A DNA stretch of 36,898 nucleotides, from contig NZ_JACJSJ010000084.1 in the NCBI RefSeq assembly GCF_014698115.1, positions 1-36,898 on the forward strand, in the 5' to 3' direction. The notes beneath the pieces were generated by a model that saw only the letters and a list, made by a program, of their open reading frames with translations, had not been told where the DNA came from and did not search any database. Shown here piece after piece: positions 1 through 8,724 of the stretch. Position 1 is the first letter of the stretch, and each line of letters begins with the position of its first letter. The translations under genes and the position numbers were made by a program. Origin of the DNA: Nostoc sp. FACHB-973. Its GTDB lineage: Bacteria > Cyanobacteriota > Cyanobacteriia > Cyanobacteriales > Nostocaceae.

Positions 1-2
1 AC

Positions 3-161
<159 letters not shown>

Positions 162-195
162 TCACTACCTAAGTCAAGTGAAAATTAAATAGGAT

Positions 196-228
196 AAAAA
201 GCGCTCTCCTTTTGGAGAGCGCTTTTTA
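196..228 (+). terminator. Rho-independent-type terminator of psbA
   Basis: A GCGCTCTCC stem pairs with GGAGAGCGC around a four-T loop, preceded by an A run and followed by TTTTTATT. It begins about 35 bases after the psbA stop codon, as expected for a strongly expressed single gene. Confidence 0.88.
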
Positions 229-499
229 TTCTATTTAAAATTGGGGGTGAAGGTACACTTATAGGACTAGCCCTTTCAAGGTGGGTAAAAATATTGGTCA
301 ACCAATTCCTTTTTAACCTATGCAACTTTCGTAAGGGCACAGCAATGCTGTGCCCCTACAACATGGTCTATTTACGTAGTTTACCGCCGTAGGCATCGCA
401 GGATAATTAACAAAAGCCTGAAACAACCTATGGATCACTAATTCACATCACGATGCATTTGTACAGTGCGTAAGTTCTAACTTATCATAGTTAAGGTGA
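229..499. other. Repeat-rich spacer between psbA and recR
   Basis: No gene is visible. The spacer holds one copy of the motif AGCCCTTTCAAGGTGGG (269-285), the palindrome at 331-359, and the string TTTGTACAGTGCGTAAGT (457-474). All three recur in the spacer in front of the ABC transporter (8725-9039), so the two spacers share a composite repeat. Confidence 0.6.
331..359. repeat. 29-bp palindromic repeat (GTAG..AGC-AAT-GCT..CTAC)
   Basis: Near-perfect 13-3-13 hairpin: GTAAGGGCACAGC, loop AAT, GCTGTGCCCCTAC. One of a family also found at 8944-8972, 11048-11076, 24602-24630 and, in variant form, 8648-8675 and 30026-30053. Confidence 0.8.
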
Positions 500-523
500 A
501 AACATTCTGGAGACAAAACCACG

Positions 524-1117
524 GTTTACGCACGTCCTTTAGCACGGTTAATTGAGCAATTGCAACGCTTGCCGGGAGTTGGCCCCAAATCTGCCCAGCG
601 ACTGGCTTTGCATATTTTGAAGCGACCAGAAGCAGAAGTAGAAGCATTAGCACAAGCTTTGGTAGAGGCAAAAAAACAGATAGGTTTGTGTTCTGTCTGC
701 TTTCACTTATCTGCTGAGCCAGTTTGTGAAATTTGCCGCAATGTCAACCGTGATAACAGTACTATTTGTGTAGTAGCTGATTCTCGTGATGTAATTGCGC
801 TGGAAAAAACCCGCGAGTACAAGGGCAAGTATCACGTTTTGGGTGGGGTGATTTCTCCCATTGATGGAATTGGTCCAGAACAGTTGAACATTGAAGCTTT
901 GGTGCGCCGGGTGAGTAAGCAACAACCCCAAGAAGTGATTTTGGCAATTAGTCAGAGTGTGGAAGGGGAGACAACGACACTGTATCTCGGTCAGCTGCTG
1001 AAGCCATTTACTAAGGTGACACGAATTGCCTTTGGTTTACCAGTGGGTGGTGATTTGGAGTACGCTGACGAAGTGACTTTGGCAAGAGCCTTGGAAGGAC
1101 GGCGGGAATTAGATTAG
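524..1117 (+). CDS. recR: Recombination protein RecR (start codon unclear)
   Basis: RecR acts with RecF and RecO in gap repair, helping to load RecA on SSB-coated DNA. Visible in order: helix-hairpin-helix LPGVGPKSAQRLA, a four-Cys zinc finger (CSVC and CEIC), and a Toprim domain beginning near ICVVADSRD and ending with GLPVGGDLEYADE. The product ends EGRRELD. From the TTG at 560 it has 185 residues, shorter than the usual about 200. The same frame continues upstream as VYARPLARLIEQ, which matches the conserved RecR N-terminus, but no ATG, GTG or TTG exists between the in-frame stop at 497 and the TTG at 560. Coordinates here start at the first conserved codon (GTT, 524). Either translation begins at an unusual codon, or the original start was mutated, or there is a base error. 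A GGAG precedes this region at 509-512. Confidence 0.9.
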   Translation, partial: VYARPLARLIEQLQRLPGVGPKSAQRLALHILKRPEAEVEALAQALVEAKKQIGLCSVCFHLSAEPVCEICRNVNRDNSTICVVADSRDVIALEKTREYKGKYHVLGGVISPIDGIGPEQLNIEALVRRVSKQQPQEVILAISQSVEGETTTLYLGQLLKPFTKVTRIAFGLPVGGDLEYADEVTLARALEGRRELD

Positions 1118-1140
1118 ATTTCGACTTTTAGTAATTTAAT

Positions 1141-1446
1141 AAGCAAAAACAGATATTGCTTTCTCAAACTGGGGTTTGCTTTCTCATTTCACTAGATTCA
1201 GTAAGTAAAAACAGATATTGCTTTCTCAAACTGGGGTTTACTTTCTCATTTCACTAGATTCAGCAAATAAAAACAGATATTGCTTTCTCAAACTGGAGTT
1301 TGCTTTCTCACTTCAGTAGATTCAGCAAGCAAAAGCAGATATTGCTTTCTCAAACTGGAGTTTGCTTTCTCATTTCAGTAGATTCAGCAAGTAAAAGCAG
1401 ATATTGCTTTCTCAAACTGGGGTTTGCTTTCTTATTTCAGTAATTT
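1141..1446. repeat. 62-bp tandem repeat, five units
   Basis: Units start at 1141, 1203, 1265, 1327 and 1389, a constant 62-bp period with a few substitutions per unit. Each unit holds AGATATTGCTTTCTCAAACT, GGGGTTTGCTTTCTCATTTC and a CAGTAAG-like joint. Inside each unit AAACTGGGGTTT can form a small stem, and AAGCAAAA pairs with TTTGCTT. It fills almost all of the gap between recR and the PAS kinase. The array at 20734-20985 is built from a related 63-bp unit in the opposite orientation. Confidence 0.93.
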
Positions 1447-1482
1447 CATCTTGGGCATCTGTGGAATAGGCTTACCCAGTAT

Positions 1483-4400
1483 TTAGAATTGTTGCCCGAT
1501 CAAATCTGCAATCGAGGTCAGTAGTTGATTTGGTTGTACTGGTTTGGCAACGTGTTTTTCAAAGCCAGCTGCCAAAACTCGATCGCGATCGCTTTCTCCC
1601 ACATAAGCCGTCAGAGCGATCGCCAGAATTTCTCCACCCTGCTCTTTTGGCATTGCTCTGATCTCCTTCATCAAATCATAGCCATCCATCTCAGGCATTG
1701 CTAAATCGCTGATTAATAAATCAGGTACATTCTGTCCTATGGCAGCCAAGGCTTCAGTTGCCGATGCGGCGATAGTTATCAGTGCCCCATTTTGTTGTAG
1801 TAAGAAAGACACAAACTCCCTAGTATCAGCATCATCATCAACAATTAATACCCGTAGTCCGTTGAACAGTGAGGAATTAAATCTCTCCCCTGCTCCCCTG
1901 CTCCCCTGCTCCTCTGCCCTATTCTCCTTCATCACGGGTAGTCTCACAGTAAAAATTGCTCCCTGTCCAATTCCTGGACTATCGGCGATCGCACTACCAC
2001 CATGCAACTCCACCAAATGGCGAACTATTGCTAATCCCAGTCCTAATCCACCAAATTTCCTGGTTGTACTGCTATCAGCTTGACGAAAATATTCAAACAC
2101 GTGGGGTAGGAATTCGGCTGAAATACCTTGACCTGTGTCTTTGACTTGAATCACTACCCAGTGGGAAGTCAAATCACGATTCAATGAAAGGCTAACTTCC
2201 ACTGTTCCATTCGAGGGAGTAAACTTGACAGCATTGGAGACTAAATTCCCCACAACTTGCTGTAAACGATAAAAATCACCAGAAACTTTACCCACATTCT
2301 GGTCAAACTGGGTTTTTATTTGGATGGATTTGGTTTCTGCGATTAACCGGACTGTTTCCAAGGCAGCATCAATTACAGCTACCGGGTTGACAGGCGCAAA
2401 AGTCAAATTCAGCTTACCGCGAATAATTCGGGACACATCCAGCAACTCATCAATTAATTGAATCTGCAATTGAGTGTTTCTTTCGATGGTCTCCAAGGCA
2501 CGATTTGTAGTAACTTCATCAAACTTGCGGCTTCTGAGTAGAGATGACCACCCCAGAATCGGGTTGAGGGGCGATCGCAATTCGTGGGAGAGAATGGCCA
2601 GAAACTCATCTTTATTGCGGTTTGCTTGTTTGAGTTCCTCTGCTTGTTGCCTCAGTGCTTTTTCTAATTGCTTTCTGGGGGTGAGGTCAAGAATAAAACA
2701 GACCCAAGACATGGGCGATCGCTCCACCAAGGCACCACCAATTAATATGGGAATGCGGGAACCATCCTTGCGGATGTATTCTTTTTCATAAGCACTACAT
2801 ACCCCAACTTGAAAAAGTTGCTCTAGCCCCTGCTCATCAAGAGAGTAATATTCAGGCGGAGTGATATTTTTTCTGCGGATCTTACCTGCCAATAAATCCT
2901 CTCGCGTATAACCTACCATTTCTAGAAAAGCTTCGTTTGCCTCAAAAATGTAGTCAGGAGTAGCGAACATAATGCCAATAATGTTGGAATCAACTAGCCG
3001 CCTTAATTGAGTTTCGCGTTGGCGCAAAGCATTTTCTGCCTGTTTGCGTTGGGTAATATCTTGGGCAGTACCCATCAACTTTACTGGTTTTCCATCGGCA
3101 TCATAAAAAACACGACCTTTGGCATCAATCCAATGAATGCTACCATCAGGCCAAACAATGCGGTATTCAATATCACAATCAACTTTTTCTTCCAGAGAAC
3201 GGCCGATTCCTTCCTCGATCAATTTGCGGTCTTCTGGATGGATGCAATTGAGGAAAACCTCATGGCTAATTTCGGTTTCTGGTGATAGTCCAAACAGCTG
3301 CTGACATTTCTCCGTCCAAATTAACTCGTTGGTGGTGAGATTCCAAAACCACATACCAACTTCAGCAGCGGTAGTTGCCAAACGAATGCGTTCTTCACTC
3401 TCCCGCAGCTTTGTTTCAGCTTGCTGGCGATCGTGTAGTGCAGCTTGCTGTTCGGTAATATCAGTACTAGCACCAACTACTCTGACTACCTGACCATTTG
3501 CATCGCGGACAGCAAACCCCTGGTCTTCCACCCACAAATAGCGGCCATCTTTGTGACGCACCCGATATTTGACGCGATAACGGTTTCCATTGGCCATACT
3601 AGTCATGAATTCGTCATCGACCATTTGTTGGTCATCAGGGTGGATGCGTTCTCGCCACCACTCCAAGGTAGGTTTAGCTTCTTCTTGGGTGTAGCCAAAA
3701 ACCTGGGTTAGACCCTGAGTTCTTTCGACGCTATTTCTCTGAATTTCCCAGTCGTAAATTAGGCAATTAACTGCTGCTGCTGCTAGTTCAAACCTTTCGT
3801 TACTTTGGCGCAGGGAAATTTCTGTGCGTCGTCGGTCTGTAATATCGAAAGCGATCCCTAAAATATGATGTGTTAATCCCTCAGCAGTTCTGCTGTACAC
3901 AGTGTCATAGCTAAAAAACCAGCGCCACTCTCCATTAGCGTGTCGAATTTGGTATTCAAAACTGAGGACTTCCCCGTTATCGACAGAATTAAATTTTTCC
4001 AGATAGCTAGGGAGTCGAGCTAAATCTTCAGGGTGTAGAAGTTGAATAAACAACTCAGTTCCCATAGCTTGGATTTGTTCTGGTGTGTAGCCCCAAACTT
4101 CAGCAATTTCATAATTAACGTAACAATTTCGCTGCTCAATTACGTCATAGATGTATAGTATGCCCGGAAGAGTGCCAGCAATTTGTTGAAACAGACGTAG
4201 ACTATCCCAGCGTGACCGAAAATCATCTACCTCAATTGCTTTAGTATCTTGGGCTAAGCTACTGTTATCCTCAACCTGAAGATGTTGAGATTCAGTAATA
4301 TCCGAAAAAGTTGTGACGATCGCGTAGGGAGTAGTTTCTGTAAGCTGAAATAGCGGTTGTGAAGATAATAAAAGCCAGACTAGCTGACTATTGGGCTTAT

Positions 4401-4725
4401 AAAAGCCACACACGATATTCAAACAAGGTTTACCCGTTTTCAGGGCAACCATAGCTGGGTGAATTTCACTGAGCAAAGGCGAGCCATTTTCATCAATAAA
4501 TTGCCATTTGGGTTCGAGCAAATTTTGCCCCACAAACTCCTCAGTTGTCACTCCCAGAATCTTCTCAACAGCGGCATTACAAGCCTGAATACTGCCATCA
4601 GATAACAGAAGAATCATTCCTTCTTCTTTAGTGGCTACCAACGAATAATTTAATTCTTTATTAACTTGCCGATACAGCAGCTTGTCACTAGCCAGCTGGT
4701 TTTGGGATTTTTCCGCGTCTGGCAT
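1483..4725 (-). CDS. Hybrid sensor histidine kinase with multiple PAS domains and a C-terminal receiver
   Basis: A 1080-residue soluble sensor. No membrane segment is seen. About five PAS/PAC units follow each other: roughly residues 30-145, 180-300, 310-425, 445-560 and 575-690; several end in the PAC signature, for example GASTDITEQ and GTAQDITQR. A HisKA domain follows with the H-box SHELRSPLNPI (phospho-acceptor His714), then a HATPase domain with N-box (Asn831), DTGQG and GLGLGLAIV. A receiver domain fills 955-1080, with the acidic pocket at 963-965, phospho-acceptor Asp1007 in SDLAMPEMDG, and Lys1061. The linker between kinase and receiver (about 934-950) is encoded by a CCCCTGCTC-type short repeat. 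The input ligand is unknown; PAS domains may bind haem, flavin or nothing. No partner regulator gene is adjacent, so phosphotransfer targets cannot be named. Confidence 0.95.
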   Translation of the reverse strand: MPDAEKSQNQLASDKLLYRQVNKELNYSLVATKEEGMILLLSDGSIQACNAAVEKILGVTTEEFVGQNLLEPKWQFIDENGSPLLSEIHPAMVALKTGKPCLNIVCGFYKPNSQLVWLLLSSQPLFQLTETTPYAIVTTFSDITESQHLQVEDNSSLAQDTKAIEVDDFRSRWDSLRLFQQIAGTLPGILYIYDVIEQRNCYVNYEIAEVWGYTPEQIQAMGTELFIQLLHPEDLARLPSYLEKFNSVDNGEVLSFEYQIRHANGEWRWFFSYDTVYSRTAEGLTHHILGIAFDITDRRRTEISLRQSNERFELAAAAVNCLIYDWEIQRNSVERTQGLTQVFGYTQEEAKPTLEWWRERIHPDDQQMVDDEFMTSMANGNRYRVKYRVRHKDGRYLWVEDQGFAVRDANGQVVRVVGASTDITEQQAALHDRQQAETKLRESEERIRLATTAAEVGMWFWNLTTNELIWTEKCQQLFGLSPETEISHEVFLNCIHPEDRKLIEEGIGRSLEEKVDCDIEYRIVWPDGSIHWIDAKGRVFYDADGKPVKLMGTAQDITQRKQAENALRQRETQLRRLVDSNIIGIMFATPDYIFEANEAFLEMVGYTREDLLAGKIRRKNITPPEYYSLDEQGLEQLFQVGVCSAYEKEYIRKDGSRIPILIGGALVERSPMSWVCFILDLTPRKQLEKALRQQAEELKQANRNKDEFLAILSHELRSPLNPILGWSSLLRSRKFDEVTTNRALETIERNTQLQIQLIDELLDVSRIIRGKLNLTFAPVNPVAVIDAALETVRLIAETKSIQIKTQFDQNVGKVSGDFYRLQQVVGNLVSNAVKFTPSNGTVEVSLSLNRDLTSHWVVIQVKDTGQGISAEFLPHVFEYFRQADSSTTRKFGGLGLGLAIVRHLVELHGGSAIADSPGIGQGAIFTVRLPVMKENRAEEQGSRGAGERFNSSLFNGLRVLIVDDDADTREFVSFLLQQNGALITIAASATEALAAIGQNVPDLLISDLAMPEMDGYDLMKEIRAMPKEQGGEILAIALTAYVGESDRDRVLAAGFEKHVAKPVQPNQLLTSIADLIGQQF
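1884..1913. repeat. Short tandem repeat (CCCCTGCTC type) inside the PAS kinase gene
   Basis: Three to four copies of CTCCCCTG or CCCCTGCTC lie within the coding region and stay in frame, giving the linker EEQGSRGAGE on the minus strand. The same repeat type lies between genes at 5628-5672, 10851-10891, 17413-17453 and 32400-32440. Confidence 0.8.
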
Positions 4726-4841
4726 TCTATTAAAGTTAAAGAAATTTAAAGTGAATAAATATAAGATTCAGTGGCTCATGTTTACATAAATTTTAGGGCA
4801 AATTCTTCTACCTGAAAGGTGAAGATGACAGTGATTGGGCA

Positions 4842-4896
4842 TGAGGGAGTGGGGGGAGATGAGGGGGATGAGGGAGATGAGGGGGATGGGGGAGAA
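4842..4896. repeat. Short tandem repeat GGGGGATGAGGGAGATGA
   Basis: Purine-rich repeats of GATGAGGG and GGGAGATGA in the spacer between the PAS kinase and the small gene at 5015. The open frame on the other strand here is only the Ser-Pro-rich translation of the repeat. Confidence 0.8.
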
Positions 4897-5014
4897 AGAG
4901 AATTTATACTTCCCCCTCCCACACCTCCCCATGCCCAAGATTCAGTTAACCTAGTTAGGGAGCCGACTGTACAAAGTTGATGATGTAAATGCAACCCTTA
5001 CAGGAGATGAGACT

Positions 5015-5440
5015 GTGAGTAATCTGGGTAAGAAAAGATTGGAAGCTGTTTTGGCGATCGCCACTTATTCTATTGGTAATGGTACTGCTTCCGCTGCGCC
5101 AACCCCTGGGATAGAAATTCCGAAACAGATTGTGTTAACGGCGTCTGATGTTGCTATGTATACCACTATCTGGAAAATCTATTTTCATGATGATTTATCT
5201 AGTAAGGGAATCTTGGAGATGTTGGCGGAGTTGGGTTTAGTTACCCTGGCTGCTACAGGTACAGCTTATATTGTTGGGAAAACCACCACAGCCATCACTT
5301 CTGAGATCGCAGACTGGCTAGGCCCGGTAGGATGGGGTGTTACAGTAGCGATCGCTACATCTATCACTGGTTTATTTGCCGCTAGCTGGGCAGTATATTG
5401 CGATCGCCTTTACTCTGAAAAAGAACCTCAATCAATTTAA
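5015..5440 (+). CDS. Small membrane-associated protein of unknown function
   Basis: 141 residues, not recognised. The GTG start is chosen because AGGAGATGAG lies just upstream and no earlier start in this frame follows the nearest stop. The N-terminus has a basic KKR patch, then a moderately hydrophobic stretch ending in ASAAP, which could be a signal peptide but is weak. Two hydrophobic, Gly/Ala/Thr-rich segments follow, at about 75-95 and 108-130, separated by EIADWLGPVGWG. The C-terminus is charged. HIP1 sites inside the gene and codon use like its neighbours suggest a resident gene. It stands alone between a minus-strand kinase and a minus-strand transporter, so the context gives no role. 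Confidence 0.7.
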   Translation: MSNLGKKRLEAVLAIATYSIGNGTASAAPTPGIEIPKQIVLTASDVAMYTTIWKIYFHDDLSSKGILEMLAELGLVTLAATGTAYIVGKTTTAITSEIADWLGPVGWGVTVAIATSITGLFAASWAVYCDRLYSEKEPQSI

Positions 5441-5536
5441 TTCCACCTCTGAACTGGATGTATCCCGGAACTATGAGAGCGATCGCTAATAATTATGCCA
5501 CTGAACCAATTTGTTTCAATTTTATGAAAAAAGTAA

Positions 5537-5613
5537 AGGTTCAAAACCTCGCCCCTAGTGGGCGAAAAAATCCTTGTATCGCAAGGTAGGTTGAAACCCC
5601 ACAAGAAAGTGGG
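5537..5613. other. Cluster of four small stem-loops, possible structured RNA or element end
   Basis: Four consecutive 5-bp hairpins are visible: AGGTT/AACCT (5537-5549), CGCCC/GGGCG (5550-5564), CCTTG/CAAGG (5572-5586) and CCCAC/GTGGG (5598-5613). An A6 run follows the second. No gene covers the stretch. It could be a non-coding RNA, the terminator region of a lost gene, or the end of a degraded transposon. Which of these cannot be told from this sequence. Confidence 0.4.
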
Positions 5614-5627
5614 TGGCTTAGTTTAAT

Positions 5628-5672
5628 CCCCCTGCTCCCCCTGCTTCCCCTGCTCCCCCTGCTCCCCCTACT
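5628..5672. repeat. Short tandem repeat CCCCCTGCTC
   Basis: Five copies of CCCCTGCTC or CCCCTGCTTC just downstream (on the minus strand) of the nucleoside transporter gene. Confidence 0.85.
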
Positions 5673-5712
5673 CTCTTCATCAGCCCCCTACCCCTCTGCT
5701 CTCCTACCTTTT

Positions 5713-6921
5713 TCAAATCAGCATCCCAGCAATACAAGCGGTAATAAAACCCGCTAACAATCCGCCAATCATTGCCCTGACACCCATACGAGCTAAATCA
5801 TGCTGGCGGTTGGGTGCTATGCCAGTAATGCCGCCAATGGTAATGCCAATTGACCCGATATTCGCAAAATTACATAATGCGTAAGTCGCAATAATTACTG
5901 AGCGTTGGGAAATTTTACCATTCTCAATGAGTGCCTTCAAATCCAAAAAAGCAATAAACTCATTGAGAATTGTCTTTGTACCCAATAACGCCCCAACTTG
6001 CCGACAATCAGCCCAAGGTACACCCATTAAAAATGCTACGGGAGCCATAAAATAAGATAAAATCCACTGTAATGAAAGTTGCTGTAAACCAACAAATCCC
6101 CCTAACCATCCCAACAGCGCATTTACAGCAGCTAATAATCCCAAAAAAGCAATAATCATCACCCCAACATTAACCGCTAGCTTTACGCCGTCAATTGCTC
6201 CGCTACTAGCTGCATCAATGACATTTACATAATTAGTTTCGACATTCGCCTTTACCTTACCAGCCGTTTCTGATACTTCTGTTTCTGGGTACAGCAATTT
6301 TGATACCACCAACGATGTGGGAGCAGTCATAAAAAAAGCTGCAATCAGGTGTTCTGTTTGTACACCAAAGGAAATATACGCCCCTAGTACTCCACCCGCG
6401 ATCGTGGCAAAGCCAGTCGTCATCAGTGCATGAAGTTCCGATTGCGTCATATTGGCGATGTAAGGTTTAACCATCAGCGCTGACTCTGTTGGCCCCAAAA
6501 AGATGTTACCTGCACAGGATAAAGATTCAGAACCAGATGTTTTCATCGTCTTCATCATCACCCATGCCATTATGTTTACCACTCGCTGTAAAATGCCGTA
6601 GTGATACAAGACGCTGATGAAGGCAGAGAAAAAGATAATTGTGGGCAGCACTTGGAAAGCAAAGAAATGATCCTTAAAATTTTCTCCAAAGACAAATTTA
6701 GCACCAACATCGGAGAATCCTAAAAACTGGGTGACAATATCTCCGAGAGATTTAAAGACATTCAAACCCCAAGGAGTTTTCAGAATCACTAGGGCAAATA
6801 TAAACTCCAACCCCAAGCCCCACGCCACTATTCGCCAACGCACCGCCTGACGATTCACCGAGAAGGCGTAAGATATGCCGAGAAAAACTAAAATTCCCAA
6901 CGCAGAAATGGCGCGTTCCAT
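5713..6921 (-). CDS. nupC: NupC-type concentrative nucleoside transporter
   Basis: 402 residues, the normal length for bacterial CNT proteins, with about eight to ten hydrophobic membrane segments. Signatures seen: GNIFLGPTESALMVKPYI, then MTQSELHALMTTGFATIAGG and GAYISFGV in the transport core, and NFANIGSIGITIGGI near the C-terminus. The family uses a sodium or proton gradient to import nucleosides across the inner membrane through an elevator mechanism. Here it would let the cell salvage extracellular nucleosides. The ATG at 6921 begins with a hydrophobic first segment (ISALGILVFLGISYAF), which fits. The gene stands alone. The hairpin cluster and short repeats lie after its stop codon. Exact substrate preference cannot be inferred. 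Confidence 0.94.
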   Translation of the reverse strand: MERAISALGILVFLGISYAFSVNRQAVRWRIVAWGLGLEFIFALVILKTPWGLNVFKSLGDIVTQFLGFSDVGAKFVFGENFKDHFFAFQVLPTIIFFSAFISVLYHYGILQRVVNIMAWVMMKTMKTSGSESLSCAGNIFLGPTESALMVKPYIANMTQSELHALMTTGFATIAGGVLGAYISFGVQTEHLIAAFFMTAPTSLVVSKLLYPETEVSETAGKVKANVETNYVNVIDAASSGAIDGVKLAVNVGVMIIAFLGLLAAVNALLGWLGGFVGLQQLSLQWILSYFMAPVAFLMGVPWADCRQVGALLGTKTILNEFIAFLDLKALIENGKISQRSVIIATYALCNFANIGSIGITIGGITGIAPNRQHDLARMGVRAMIGGLLAGFITACIAGMLI

Positions 6922-7330
6922 TTTTACCCTTGCGATACAACTTTTTTATCACTTTGTCGTCAGACAATTTTAGATTTTAGATTTTGGATTTTGGATTAAC
7001 CTGATGGATAAATCCGCTTGCTCTGTACCATCAAAGAATGATTGGTCAACACTTAAAATTACTATTACTCCGTTCAAATTTATGAACTCAGATTAATGTA
7101 GGCATAGCGTTTGCACTCCCAATACTGTATTCTCTGATAAATTAGTGTCTGCAAAACAGGGATTAGCAGTAATTCCATTCAGGTTTACGCCTGTAAAAGT
7201 AACTTTGTAGATTTGTCTATAAAGTCACAAACTCTCAAGAGTAAAAATACTATCAATCTCTTCGCCTACTCAGCCAATGTAGGTTAAAAATCTCACCAGA
7301 CAAGCATTTTAGATCTATCCAAACCCCAAG
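6922..7330. other. Divergent spacer, little recognisable content
   Basis: This 409-base spacer separates the minus-strand transporter from the plus-strand gene at 7331 and must hold promoters for both. The only clear pattern is TTTAGATTTTAGATTTTGGA (6970-6989), a copy of the ATTTTGGATTTTGGA heptamer repeat. No convincing gene or RNA is seen. Confidence 0.5.
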
Positions 7331-8548
7331 ATGCCTTCTAAGCGAATCTTGTTTATCAGTAACGGCCACGGAGAGGACAATCACACCTCTCATGTTATTC
7401 AGACCCTGCGCCAATTGTGTCCTTCTCTTGACATGGCGGCAATGCCGATTGTGGGGGAAGGAAAAGCTTACCGCAGCTTGGACATTCCGATCATTGGGCC
7501 TACACAAATAATGCCCTCTGGGGGATTCTTTTACATGAAGCGCCTCTATTTGCTCAAAGATTTTCAATCGGGATTGATTGGGTTAACGTGGCGACAGTTA
7601 CAAGCAGTGTTGGAGTATGCTCCCAGCTGCGATTTGATTATGGCTACTGGGGATTTTGTCTCTCAGACATTTGCTTATCTAACAAAGCGTCCCTTCGTCT
7701 CGTTTATCTCTTGTCTTTCTGCCCTCTATGAAGGGCGATTGCGTATCAATCCGCTGCTGTGGCACGATTTGAATTCTTCTCGATGTCTGACAGTTTTCAC
7801 CAGAGATTCCTATACCGCTTCTGATCTCCAACGGCAAGGTATAGCTAAAGCTCAGTTTGGTGGGATTCCGGCTTTAGATCGCCTTGTCCCGGCGGGGAAA
7901 GAGTTGTACTTGAAACCGGACATGCCGGCGATCGCTCTTCTCCCAGGCTCACGGATGCCAGAAGCCGCGCGAAATTTCTGTTTGCAGTTGCAGCTGGTGG
8001 TAGAAATTGCCAAGGTGATGCCTGAGTCTGGATTCCAGTTCCGCGCCGCCTTGGTACCAAAGTTGATGGAGGAACTAGACGACATTGCTAAAAGTCAAGG
8101 TTGGCAACTGAATCAAGGCACACTCACCTATTCTTTGCCAGGAAGTTCTGCCCAGGAATCACCGCTTGTAGAAGTGAGATGTTACTCAGATGCCTTCAGT
8201 GATATCGTATATTACTCTGACCTTGTTATTGGTATGGCAGGGTTGGCAGTGGATTTAGCAGTGGCGATCGGTAAACCGATCGTTCAAATTCCCGGAGAAG
8301 GGCCTCAATTTACCTATCAATTCGCAGAGGCACAAACGCGGCTATTGGGCATTTCTGCCCAAACCATTGGCACTGGGCCAGCAACCCCGGAGACTCTTAA
8401 ACAAGCGGCTCGACGAATAATCGAGACTTTACAAGATGCAGACTATCTCGCTAAGTGCCAAGTAAATGGCCCTGAGCGATTTGGCCCAGCCGGCGCATCT
8501 GAAAGAATTGCCCGCTTTCTGCTAACCTCTCTAGGAGAAATTGAGTAG
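7331..8548 (+). CDS. Lipid-A-disaccharide synthase-related glycosyltransferase-like protein
   Basis: 405 residues. The N-terminus ILFISNGHGEDNHTS and the central LLPGSRMPEAARN resemble the nucleotide-sugar-binding GT-B fold of the LpxB family. Other family-like stretches are MPIVGEGKAYR, DLIMATGDF and VIGMAGLAVDLAVAIGKPIV. I recognise it as the conserved cyanobacterial LpxB-related family, which is distinct from true LpxB, the enzyme that joins two lipid A sugars. Cyanobacteria usually have a separate LpxB, so the acceptor of this one is unknown; a cell-envelope glycolipid is a guess. The ATG at 7331 directly precedes the conserved first strand. It is not coupled to the ABC transporter downstream, since 520 repeat-filled bases intervene. 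Confidence 0.88.
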   Translation: MPSKRILFISNGHGEDNHTSHVIQTLRQLCPSLDMAAMPIVGEGKAYRSLDIPIIGPTQIMPSGGFFYMKRLYLLKDFQSGLIGLTWRQLQAVLEYAPSCDLIMATGDFVSQTFAYLTKRPFVSFISCLSALYEGRLRINPLLWHDLNSSRCLTVFTRDSYTASDLQRQGIAKAQFGGIPALDRLVPAGKELYLKPDMPAIALLPGSRMPEAARNFCLQLQLVVEIAKVMPESGFQFRAALVPKLMEELDDIAKSQGWQLNQGTLTYSLPGSSAQESPLVEVRCYSDAFSDIVYYSDLVIGMAGLAVDLAVAIGKPIVQIPGEGPQFTYQFAEAQTRLLGISAQTIGTGPATPETLKQAARRIIETLQDADYLAKCQVNGPERFGPAGASERIARFLLTSLGEIE

Positions 8549-8614
8549 AAATTGCGTCATAATTCTGAATTCTTACAACATTACTGGTGCTGCCAAATTT
8601 TAATAATGAAGGTA

Positions 8615-8712
8615 ATACCAATTCAAACAATCTTTCTAACACATTAAGTAGGGGCGCACAGCTGTGCGCCCCTACCCAATGTATTTGTCGCATTCTTTTT
8701 TCAAATTGGTAT
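8615..8712. mobile_element. MITE-like element with ATACCAATT terminal inverted repeats
   Basis: ATACCAATT at the left end and AATTGGTAT at the right end enclose 98 bp with no coding capacity. Its centre is the perfect 28-nt palindrome at 8648-8675. A non-autonomous miniature element is the simplest reading; no transposase source is in the window. Confidence 0.55.
8648..8675. repeat. Perfect 28-nt palindrome
   Basis: GTAGGGGCGCACAG followed directly by its reverse complement. Same ends (GTAG/CTAC) and AGCT centre as the 29-bp palindrome family. Confidence 0.85.
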
Positions 8713-8724
8713 AAGGATAAGACT

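Noticed and set aside
1141..1446. CRISPR array
   Set aside because: The 62-bp units are repeated over their full length, with no unique spacers and no cas genes nearby.
4782..4994. Ser/Pro-rich small protein on the minus strand
   Set aside because: It reads through the GATGAGGG short repeat and has no other protein-like part.
5598..5613. CRISPR-repeat-like GTTGAAACCCC string
   Set aside because: Single copy; better explained as part of the stem-loop cluster.
7002..7100. Short open frame of about 31 codons in the transporter spacer
   Set aside because: No ribosome-binding site, no recognisable sequence, in a region expected to hold promoters.
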